DNA from: Chrysochromulina tobinii
Taxonomy: Eukaryota > Haptophyta > Prymnesiales > Chrysochromulinaceae
Length of the DNA stretch: 15,644 nucleotides
Assembly (NCBI GenBank): GCA_001275005.1
Contig: JWZX01000544.1
Location: 1 to 15,644 of the forward strand
Direction of reading: 5' to 3'
The translations under genes and the position numbers were made by a program. The notes under the pieces were generated by a model. That model was given only the letters and a program-made list of their open reading frames with translations. It made no database searches and was not told the origin of the DNA. Shown here piece after piece: positions 1 through 6,747 of this stretch (the stretch's first letter is position 1; each line of letters begins with the position of its first letter).

Positions 1-54
1 GCCCGCGCCGCCCGCCGCGCCGCCCGCGCCGCCCGCCGCGCCGCCCGCGCCCCC
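1..54 (-). repeat. 21-bp GC-only repeat encoding Gly/Ala
   Basis: A 21-bp unit made only of G and C is repeated about 2.5 times up to the window edge. It encodes a seven-residue Gly-Gly-Ala-Gly-Gly-Ala-Ala repeat at the visible C-terminal end of the coiled-coil protein. The repeat may continue outside the window. Confidence 0.8.
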
Positions 55-2291
55 GCGTTCGGCACTCGAGAGTCTTGCGAGCGCACTCGCAGACGCGATG
101 GCCGCCTCGGCCGCCGCCACTGCCGCCGTGGCTGCCCTCGCAGCCGATCCAAAACCGGTGTCCGTCCAAGGCGGCGGCGGCGGTGGCGGTTGGCTGCAGC
201 TCTGCAACATTGTCTTGGTGCCACTCGGAAGCGCACTGGGCGCCGTGGTGAGCGCCGTGGTGGGCGCCGTGGTGGGCGCCGTGCCGAGCGCCGCACTGGG
301 CAGCGCAGCGGGCGATGAGGGCCGCGGCAGCGCGGGCGCCATGACGTGCATGCCGTCGGGCTCGGGAAGGCTTGTCGTAGCCTCAAGTACCGGATCCACG
401 GCCGCGCTCACCGCCAGTAGCGTGGCCCACAGCGCCGTCTTGAGCTCCTGCTCGGCCGCGAGCGCAACCGCCATCTGCGCATTCACCTCACACAGCCGCG
501 GCATGGGCGACAGGTCATAGGCGAGCCGAGCCGCCTCCATCTCGACGTAGAGCTCGCGCCGGCACCGTTCGATCTCATTCTCAGCGGTCGCATCGCGCGC
601 GCGCAGCACCGCGACCTCGGAACGCAACGCCGCCTCGCGCGCCTCCGCGGACGCGCGCACCTGATGAGGGAGGCCATCAGTGGTCATCAAAGGCCATCCG
701 AGCCATCAGAGGCAATCTGGCGCGCACCTCGCGCAGCTCGGCATGGACTTCGCTCAATGCCGAGGCTGCCTTGCGCCGCACGTCGAGCACCGCCTCTGCC
801 GCCGCGCTCTCAGCGCGCCGAATCTCACGGGATGCCTCCGCACGCGCCTCTGCTGCGCGTCGTTCGACCTCATTCTCGCAGCGCTCTCTGTGGCGCGCGC
901 CCTCGGCCTCGAGCTCGTGGGCGTGGCGTGAGCGCACCTGATGAGGGAGGCCATCAGTGGTCATCAAAGGCAATCAGAGCTCGTGGGCGTGGCGTGAGCG
1001 CACCTGATGAGGGAGGCCATCAGTGGTCATCAAAGGCAATCAGAGCTCGTGGGCGTGGCGTGAGCGCACCGCGGCCTCAGCCTCTTCTATCGAGCGCAAC
1101 CTGGCAAGCGCCACGTCGCGCTCGGCCTGCGCCTCGAGGGTCCGGCGCTCCCAGCCGTTACACGACTCGAGTGCGCCCATGCTCGCCTCGTGCGCCTCGC
1201 GAAGCCGTGCCTCCGCTGCCTCCGTCGCGGCACGCTCGCGGCCCATGGCCTCGCGTTCGCGCCGCGCCTCGTCCTGGGCACGCCGCACCTCCGCCTCATG
1301 GCGCCTGCTCGCTTCGTCGGCAGCGCGCCCCTGCTCCTCGGCTTGCTGCCGCTGCTGCTCCGCCCGGTGCGAGCGCTCCTCGGCGTCACGCGCCTTCTGC
1401 TGAGCGTCGTCTCGGGCGATGTGTGCCGTGCGCACCTGATGAGGGAGGCCATCAGTGGTCATCAAAGGCAATCAGAGCGTCGTCTCGGGCGATGTGTGCC
1501 GTGCGCACCTGATGAGGGAGGCCATCAGTGGTCATCAAAGGCAATCAGAGCGTCGTCTCGGGCGATGTGTGCCGTGCGCACCGCCTCCTCGAGCGCTCGA
1601 ATCCGCCCGTCGTCCACCTGCCGTTGCTGCTCGAGCGCCTGCTGCTGCTGCGCCTGCCGCTGCTGCTGCGCCTGCTGCTGCTGCGCCTGCTGCTGCTGCT
1701 GCGCCTGCTGCTGCTGCGCCTGCTGCTGCTGCTGCTCCTGCTGCTGCTTCTCCTGCTGCTGCGCCTGCTGCTGCAAGGCTTGCCGCAGCTTGGCCTCCGT
1801 CTCCTCGAGCTTGGCCTCGAGCTCGCGTCGGTGCGCCTCCTCCTCCTGCTTCGCAGCGGCGGCGGCTTTGCCTCGTGCTCCCGGCAGCGGCGGTGGCACG
1901 TGCGGCGGAGGGGACGTACTCGCGCTCACGCTTGCCGTCGCCGTCGCCGTCGCCCCTGCCGCCGCCGCCGCCGCCGTCTCGGCCAGCAGCATCTCCACCG
2001 CCGCGCTCTGTGCCCTCGAGGCGGCCTCGGAGGCCGAGCGCAATCTCGCCTCGCTCTCGCGCAATCTCGCCTCGCTCTCGTGCAATCTCGCCTCGCTCGC
2101 GCGCAATCTCGCCTCGCTCTCGCGCAACCTCGCCTCGATCTCGCGCAATCTCGTGCCCTTCTCGGCGAGCTGAGTCTCGTACTGCTGGGCGCGCTCGTCG
2201 CTCGCGACGAGACGCGCTTCACTCGCCTCAAGATCGCGCGAGATCGCCTCGAGATCGAGGAGGGCCTTGCGCAGCGCCTGCTGCTGCAGCG

Positions 2292-2323
<32 letters not shown>

Positions 2324-2339
2324 GCCTGCTGCTGCTGCG

Positions 2340-2377
<38 letters not shown>

Positions 2378-4062
2378 AAGGCTTGGCGCAGCTTGGCCTC
2401 CGTGTCCTCGAGCTTGGCCTCGAGCTCGCGTCGGTGCGCCGCCTCCTCCAGCTTCGCCGCGGCGGCGGCTTTGCCTCGCGCTCCCGGCAGCGGCGGTGGC
2501 ACGTGCGGCGGAGGGGACGTACTCGCGCCGGCCGACGGGCCGCGCGTCCCGCCCGTCCCGCCCACGACGACGCGCTGCCGCTCCGTGCCGAGCTCGACCA
2601 GCATCGCCTGCGCCTGCGCCTCGAGCGCAGCGTCGCCAACGTACCTCCCCACCGGCGCCAGCGGTGGCGGCGGCGTGGCCGTGGACGCCGTGGCGGCGGC
2701 GGCGGCCGCGCGCTGCAGCTGTGCGCGCATCGCCGCCACTTCTTCCTTGAGAGCTGCCTCCCTCGCCGCCTGTGCCGCGTTCAAGGAGGCCTGAGCCTGC
2801 GCCTCGGCAGCGCTTGCTGCGTCACCGGCGGCGGCAGCTCCGATGCTCATCTTGCGGGCTAGCCGCAGGTGCTCAGCCAGTTTTTCGCCCATGACGCGCT
2901 CGTCCTGAAGCGCCGTCTCGAGCCTCTCGACGTGAGCGGCGCTTGCATGCAGGCTCGAGGTGAGTCCGCTCGACTCGACCTGCAGAGCCGAGAGGCTCGA
3001 GTGGAGCTCCGAGATCCGAGTTTCGTTCATCTCGATTTGGCGCTCGAACTCCGCCTGCTGCGAGGCCGCTGCCGCCGTGCTCTGCAAGAGCTCCTCGGTC
3101 TTGACGCTCAGCATGCGGCGCTCCCGTTCGAGCTCGGACTGCAGCTGCTGCACCTCCACGACCTCGGACTGCAGCTCCTCACGCAACGACGCCTCGGACT
3201 CTGCGTGGCGTACGGCCGTTGACGCCTTGGACTCCAACTCGGAGGCGAGCGTCGTCCTGAGCATGCTCGCCTCGTGCGCGTGTGCGTGCGACTGGTCGAG
3301 CGCCGCTTCGAGCGCCTTGCGCTGCTCGAGCGCGCCCTCGCGCGCCTCCTTCCTCGTCGCCTCCAGCTGCGCCCGTAGCGCATCCAGCTCCAACCGCGTC
3401 CCCTCGGCGCTCGACCGCTGCCGCTGGAGGAGTATCCTCTCCTCGCTCAGCTCCTCGCGCAGCGCGGCGAGCGCGCGCTCGTGGTGCGCGCGCTCGCGAA
3501 AGAGCTCATCCTTGGACGCCTCGAGCGCGCGCTGCAGCTCGGCCGTGCTCGCCTGGCGCTCCTTGAGCGTGCTCTCGGCCTTGTCCCGCGCCTCCTCCAC
3601 CTTCCTGAGCTCCTTCTTGAGGTCGTGGAGCTCCCGGTGCCGCTTCTCCTTCTCGCGTTCCAAGTCCTCGGCGGCCGAATTCTTCATGTGTTTGAGCGCC
3701 TCGTGCAGCTTCTGGATCTCGAGGTGCGAAGTGTCGCGCAGCGCCTTGATGTCGAGCTGCGCCGATGCAAGCTGGTCACGGAGCACCCGAGTGTTGATCT
3801 CGTGCGTATGATCGCTTACGAAGACCTCCGTGCCCGCAGGGTGATCGAGCGCGTCAATACTCTGCTTGACGAGCGCATCGAGAGCGTCGCCATCGCTCGT
3901 GCTCCTCCGGTGTCGGTGCTTACGCCGGTGCTCGGCGGGTTGCTCCGGCTCCGCCACGCCGAGAAAGTTGGCAAGCGCGGCCGTGCCAAACGACGGCGCG
4001 CTCGGCAGAGTTCGGCCGATCCGCGAGAATATGCCAGCAGCAGACGGGACTGGATCAGCCAT
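1..4062 (-). CDS. Long coiled-coil, poly-Gln-rich protein, 4 exons, C-terminus off the window
   Basis: Function is not recognised; the product is probably a structural or scaffold coiled-coil protein. The model joins exons 4062-1582, 1435-1070, 937-728 and 660-1, all phase 0, giving at least 1239 residues with no stop before the window edge. The ATG at 4062 was chosen because it is the first ATG and lies in a GCCATGG context; the frame opens slightly upstream only at a TTG. Visible regions: a basic His/Arg stretch near residues 45-55; a long Glu/Arg/Lys/Ala/Leu heptad-type region from about 85 to 420; two copies of a Pro-rich plus helical module (about 512-562 and 713-763), each followed by a Gln/Ala tract; a seven-residue LRESEAR-type repeat (about 635-676); further coiled coil in exons 2-4; then a Thr/Pro/Ala segment, a Pro run and Gly/Ala repeats at the visible end. 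No signal peptide or membrane helix is evident. It is divergently arranged with the LON-domain gene. The exon joins rest on frame and coiled-coil continuity, not on transcript data. Confidence 0.82.
661..727 (-). other. Intron 3 of the coiled-coil gene: single 67-bp introner-like unit, variant element
   Basis: The donor GTGCGC begins at 727 after CTGCGCGAG, the acceptor CATCAG ends at 661, and exon 4 resumes GTGCGCGCGTCC at 660 in phase 0 (ELRE-VRASAEARE). The flanking direct repeat is only 9 bp here (plus strand gcgcgcacc at 653-661 and 720-728). The element is 58 bp, longer than elsewhere by two extra roughly 10-bp TGATGGCC-like units. Only one unit is present, so this is the simplest of the three sites. 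Confidence 0.78.
662..719 (-). mobile_element. Introner-like element, long variant (58 bp)
   Basis: On the minus strand it reads as about five degenerate 10-bp units of the type nnTGATGGCC, ending CCTCCCTCATC and supplying the A of the acceptor AG. The half nearest the acceptor is identical to the 38-bp copies at 939-976, 1005-1042, 1437-1474 and 1510-1547. It has no coding capacity, so any mobility must be supplied in trans. Confidence 0.7.
939..976 (-). mobile_element. Introner-like element copy (38 bp)
   Basis: Identical to the copies at 1005-1042, 1437-1474 and 1510-1547. It is flanked on both sides by the same 28-bp exon sequence (911-938 and 977-1004). On the minus strand it starts TGATTGCC, ends CCTCATCA, and has stops in all three frames. 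Confidence 0.72.
1005..1042 (-). mobile_element. Introner-like element copy (38 bp)
   Basis: Second copy of the doubled array, flanked by the 28-bp exon copies at 977-1004 and 1043-1070. The sequence is identical to the neighbouring element. Confidence 0.72.
1437..1474 (-). mobile_element. Introner-like element copy (38 bp)
   Basis: Flanked by a different exon duplication, 35 bp long (1402-1436 and 1475-1509), which shows that the element itself, not its flanks, is what is shared between loci. Confidence 0.72.
1510..1547 (-). mobile_element. Introner-like element copy (38 bp)
   Basis: Second copy of the intron 1 array, between the 35-bp exon copies at 1475-1509 and 1548-1582. Identical to the other 38-bp copies. 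Confidence 0.72.
1634..1775 (-). repeat. Interrupted CAG tract encoding Gln/Ala, copy A
   Basis: Runs of CAG codons on the coding strand are interrupted by GCG/GCA (Ala) and a few other codons, giving a Q/A tract at about residues 763-810. The codons are nearly pure CAG, so replication slippage is a likely source of length change. Confidence 0.85.
2035..2160 (-). repeat. 21-bp minisatellite encoding seven-residue heptads
   Basis: About six 21-bp units based on (plus strand) cgcaatctcgcctcgctct encode LRESEAR-like heptads at about residues 635-676. Each unit is exactly one coiled-coil heptad, so copy-number change would lengthen the rod without breaking its register. Confidence 0.82.
2277..2377 (-). 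repeat. Interrupted CAG tract encoding Gln/Ala, copy B
   Basis: Nearly uninterrupted CAG codons on the coding strand, with short Ala breaks, encode about residues 562-596. The tract follows the same Pro-rich/helical module as copy A, so both belong to the 603-bp duplication. Confidence 0.85.
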
Positions 4063-4235
4063 GGCGATGGGCAATTCCGCGTCAGACCGTCAGTCCACAC
4101 CGAGAGAAGGGTTTGCGTCGAGTGTGCCGCCGTTTTTGAGCGCTATCGTGGGCACTATCTGTATTGGGCGTCACGTGTGATCCGGGGATCGCGTTCCTTT
4201 ATCTTCCGTGAAAACGAAAGCACACCGAAATCACA

Positions 4236-4394
4236 AAGTCAGTCCATGTTTGTGACAAGTCAAGTCAGGTCAAAGTCCTGTGTTTCTGTGTGTTCAGACT
4301 GTGAACGTCAACACGACAGACGCGACAACCGGTGCTACAGCAATGTTACTGCCCGACTGTGTGATAAAGTCAAGACTCCTTCAGAAGTCAAGTC
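4236..4394 (+). promoter_or_regulatory. Cluster of seven AAGTC motifs
   Basis: AAGTC begins at 4236, 4257, 4262, 4273, 4367, 4385 and 4390. Two of the sites form the same tandem AAGTCAAGTC (4257-4266 and 4385-4394), about 128 bp apart. Several are followed by A, making GTCA/AGTCAA sites. This could be a transcription-factor binding array; no factor can be named from sequence. Confidence 0.35.
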
Positions 4395-4403
4395 CATTGA
4401 CAA

Positions 4404-4410
4404 TATAAAT
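4404..4410 (+). promoter_or_regulatory. TATA-like box upstream of the LON-domain gene
   Basis: TATAAAT lies 215 bp before the ATG at 4626 in an otherwise GC-rich region. It would give a leader of roughly 180-190 nt. TATA use in this lineage is uncertain. Confidence 0.25.
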
Positions 4411-4625
4411 CAACTGGGCTGTTACTTAAGGTTTCTCTATCTCGTGTGGCTCACAAGTCTTACAATTGAAGATGGCAATGGATCACTCACCCATCTTGGA
4501 TGCCCCGTTGTGAAAAGTTCGCGTCAATTCGAAACAAAGTTTCGTCGCCGAGAAAGATTCTTTCGCGCCGGCGCTGGCGGAGCAGAATGCAGGGGGAGGA
4601 GAATTGAGTACACACCAACAGCGTG

Positions 4626-6305
4626 ATGTCGCCCACTGTGGCCGTCCTGGCTTGCGCGTCGGCGCTCATTGGCGCTCCGCGGATGATCACCAACCGTCTC
4701 TTGGCTCCTCGGATGGGAATCGGCGACGGCGCGGCGGGCACCGCTGCGGGAGGTGGTGGCGACATCTATGGAGGCGGCGACTCCGAGCGCAACGCACAGC
4801 TTGCGGCGCTGCTCAAAATGTTTACAGCGAAATCAGATGCACCCATCCCCGAGTCGGAGGGTTCGGAGCAGGCGACAAAGGAGGTCGATGAGGCAAAGCG
4901 ACTCGGGCTGAGGCTTGACATGCCCTTGTGCCGGTACTCGTGGTGCATCCTGCCAGGGCAGCAGATCGCCATGTCCGTTTGGCAGCCCCAGTACACGCTC
5001 ATGTTCAGCACGCTGCTGGGGCAGCCCGGCCCGCACGAGTACTTCCACGTGCTTCTGCCGGGCGGCGCCGAGTCGCTCGGTCGGGAAGGCTACGAGCTCG
5101 AGCCCGGTTCCAAGTCCAGTCTGGTTGGCACTCTGATGCGCATCGCGTACGCCAAGCGCAACGAAGACTCCACGCTCACGCTCGTCGTCCAGGGCCTGGC
5201 GAGAGGCGTCGTGCTACGTCCGACCCAGGTGCTGCCCTATAGCCGCGGCGACGTGCAGCTGCTCCCCGACGGCGAGGCCATGCGCTCCGCGGCGCGCGTG
5301 TCACAGCGCTTCCTCGAGGCCCAAGCTGGATGGGAGCAGCCTCAGACGTGCGACCCCGAGGACACCGTCCGACCCCGACCAACCCCGAAGAGCGCTCTCG
5401 ACGCGGCATACAGGCGACGACTCTGCATCGCCACGGCAGTGCGTGAGGCCGAAGGCCTATTCGCATACGAGTCCACCGACACGCCCGCCCTCGACCCGCC
5501 CGGCAGACGCGGAAGCGGCCAGATTGCGCAGCTCACGCAGTTCAACGCGAGCGCAGCGGGCGCGATCGCCGCGGCCGCCGCGGCGTCCGCTGCCGTGCTG
5601 GCTGAGATGCCTATGCCGCAGAACGCGCCCATAGGAGGCGCTGCGGCTGACGAGGCGGGCTCAGCGCCCAAAGAGGAAGTGACAGCGCTCAAGGAGGAAG
5701 AGGCGTTCGCTTCACGGCTAACGTACCGAGGTCGGGTGCTCGCGGACCTCGACGCGGCGGTGGCGAGCGCCGAGGCTGAGACGAGGCTCAACTTGCGCTG
5801 CGCGGCCGAGGCGGAGGAGCTGCGCACCATACGCGAGCTTGAGGCGACGACTTGGATCGAGTTCGATGACTTGCTGCAATCCCTTCGCATGCTTCCGCCG
5901 GGCGGCTCACCCTTGCCATCGCGCTCGACCAGCCTTCCCATCCCCACGCAGCTGCTCGCCCTCTGGCCGCCGCCGCCCGAGGGCGGATGGCCTGTCACGT
6001 GCCGGCTGGCCGAGATTGCGGCAGGGTTGCAACAGGCGATCGACAAGGCAGACTCTGAGACGCGATTCTTCGTACCGGTCGCGATGAGCTACCCGGCCCG
6101 CAAGCGCGCCGAGCGACTCTCGTGGATGATTTGGAGCACCATCGGCGACCAAAAGGTGGGTGTGAATGCGTACACGGGCTCGCCGTTTCAGGCGCTGCTC
6201 GAGGCGGAGGGCACAGCGGAGCGGCTACGCATGGTGCTCGAGAAGCTGCGGGCGATCAAGGACGAGGCAACGGGTGGCACCAGAGATGGCTCGAGAGATA
6301 CCTGA
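4626..6305 (+). CDS. Stand-alone LON substrate-binding domain protein, probably plastid-targeted
   Basis: A single exon of 559 residues. The first ATG is at 4626; a GTG just upstream was not used. Residues about 1-20 form a hydrophobic signal-like segment (VAVLACASALIGA) followed by a basic, Ser/Gly-rich stretch, as in bipartite plastid leaders of secondary-plastid algae. From about residue 98 the sequence follows the LON N-terminal (PUA-like) fold: an MPLCRYSWCILPGQ entry strand, WQPQYTLMFSTLL, and later LTLVVQGLARGVVL. The helical end of the domain, with QALLEAEGTAERLRMVLEKL, appears only near residues 520-545, so a roughly 240-residue insertion separates the two parts. No AAA+ ATPase or Ser-Lys protease domain follows, so this is not a full Lon protease. 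LON domains bind peptides or substrates; a plastid quality-control role is inference. Confidence 0.75.
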   Translation: MSPTVAVLACASALIGAPRMITNRLLAPRMGIGDGAAGTAAGGGGDIYGGGDSERNAQLAALLKMFTAKSDAPIPESEGSEQATKEVDEAKRLGLRLDMPLCRYSWCILPGQQIAMSVWQPQYTLMFSTLLGQPGPHEYFHVLLPGGAESLGREGYELEPGSKSSLVGTLMRIAYAKRNEDSTLTLVVQGLARGVVLRPTQVLPYSRGDVQLLPDGEAMRSAARVSQRFLEAQAGWEQPQTCDPEDTVRPRPTPKSALDAAYRRRLCIATAVREAEGLFAYESTDTPALDPPGRRGSGQIAQLTQFNASAAGAIAAAAAASAAVLAEMPMPQNAPIGGAAADEAGSAPKEEVTALKEEEAFASRLTYRGRVLADLDAAVASAEAETRLNLRCAAEAEELRTIRELEATTWIEFDDLLQSLRMLPPGGSPLPSRSTSLPIPTQLLALWPPPPEGGWPVTCRLAEIAAGLQQAIDKADSETRFFVPVAMSYPARKRAERLSWMIWSTIGDQKVGVNAYTGSPFQALLEAEGTAERLRMVLEKLRAIKDEATGGTRDGSRDT

Positions 6306-6663
6306 GGGTGCGGAGGCTCACCCCGAGATGAGGGGAGCAGGGGAAGGTTGGCGAGAACGGCAGAAAGGCCCACGCCTCACGTCACCGCGGAGCGACGGGT
6401 CGACTACTAGGCAGAAGACAGTCCGGTCTCGAGATCTCGCGATGTATCCGGATATGCGATGGCCTAACCCCAAATACAAGCGTAACGAAACTGCCATTTT
6501 CGCACCGGTTCTCCATGCGGTTCTCGCTCTGGTTTTTTTTCAGACGAACCGCGCTCACCTCGTTAGGAAGCTTACGCTTAATACTACAGTTGGCGTAATT
6601 ATGTTATGATGAATGATCCACCACACGACCACATCAGCTCCAACACCCGTGTTGCTAGAACAC

Positions 6664-6710
6664 CGTACACGCTTAGTATGCCTGGGGGAGACCCCCTCGC
6701 CACGTGTACG
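6664..6710. repeat. Imperfect hairpin with two perfect stems
   Basis: CGTACACG (6664-6671) is complementary to CGTGTACG (6703-6710), and between them GGGGG-AGA-CCCCC forms an inner stem. The intervening arms are unpaired and unequal. It lies about 360 bp after the LON-gene stop. It could act at the RNA 3' end or be a degraded palindrome. Confidence 0.5.
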
Positions 6711-6727
6711 CTGCCGGTAGGCGATGT

Positions 6728-6747
6728 TTACTTACTTACTTACTTAC
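6728..6747. repeat. (TTAC)5 microsatellite
   Basis: Five perfect TTAC units in non-coding DNA. Confidence 0.95.

Larger units (their letters stand above)
938..1069 (-). other. Intron 2 of the coiled-coil gene: two tandem 66-bp introner-like units
   Basis: Same design as intron 1 at a different exon position. The donor GTGCGC begins at 1069 after GAGGCCGCG, the acceptor CATCAG ends at 938, and exon 3 resumes GTGCGC at 937. The interval is two exact copies of a 66-bp unit: 28 bp copied from the start of exon 3 plus the 38-bp element. An internal AG|GT lies at 1004/1003. Excision is phase 0 and joins A to VRSRHAHEL-EAEG, which keeps the coiled-coil composition. Confidence 0.8.
1436..1581 (-). 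other. Intron 1 of the coiled-coil gene: two tandem 73-bp introner-like units
   Basis: Read on the minus strand, exon 1 ends GAGGCG and the intron starts GTGCGC at 1581. It ends CATCAG at 1437-1436, and exon 2 resumes GTGCGC at 1435. The interval is exactly two copies of a 73-bp unit: a 35-bp copy of the start of exon 2 followed by the 38-bp element. Each unit on its own has GT at one end and AG at the other, so there is an internal AG|GT at 1509/1508. Only removal of both units restores the frame (A-VRTAHIARDDA-QQK), because the element has stops in every frame. A CTGAT that could serve as branch point and a short CCTCCCTCATCAG tract precede the acceptor. Confidence 0.8.
1774..2528 (-). repeat. 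Segmental duplication within the coiled-coil gene (period 603 bp)
   Basis: The 152-bp stretch at 1774-1925 recurs at 2377-2528 with only scattered substitutions; offset 603 bp, or 201 codons. Each copy encodes STSPPPHVPPPLPGARGK, an Ala run, and a helical EAKLEETEAKLRQAL-type segment, followed by a Gln tract. This is an in-frame internal duplication. Confidence 0.85.
4063..4625. promoter_or_regulatory. Divergent intergenic region between the coiled-coil and LON-domain genes
   Basis: This 563-bp stretch separates two divergent start codons and is clearly richer in A/T than the flanking genes. I see no convincing gene in it. It holds a cluster of AAGTC motifs and one TATA-like site, described separately, and should carry both promoters. 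Confidence 0.5.

Noticed and set aside
934-1010. CTGATGA in the element as a hammerhead ribozyme core or snoRNA box C
   Set aside because: There is no CGAAA partner or cleavage site for a hammerhead. For a box C/D RNA, the only CTGA at suitable distance is in the next tandem unit, and no terminal stem is present. The strand is also antisense to the gene.
911-1582. CRISPR-like spacing: 38-bp repeats separated by 28-35-bp sequences
   Set aside because: The spacers within each array are identical to each other and are pieces of the surrounding coding exon. There are only two or three units, and the genome is eukaryotic. Intron structure explains the pattern fully.
1455-2862. Long plus-strand open frames rich in Ala, Pro, Ser, Leu or Cys over 664-2862
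   Set aside because: They are mirror frames of CAG tracts and heptad repeats of the minus-strand coiled-coil gene. They have no sensible domain content, and they read through the introner units.
4060-4074. Longer start of the coiled-coil protein at a TTG (4074), and GTG starts at 4623 and 13463
   Set aside because: Non-ATG starts are not expected in a nuclear gene. The ATGs at 4062 and 4626 lie just inside, and 13463 lies within an intron next to its acceptor.
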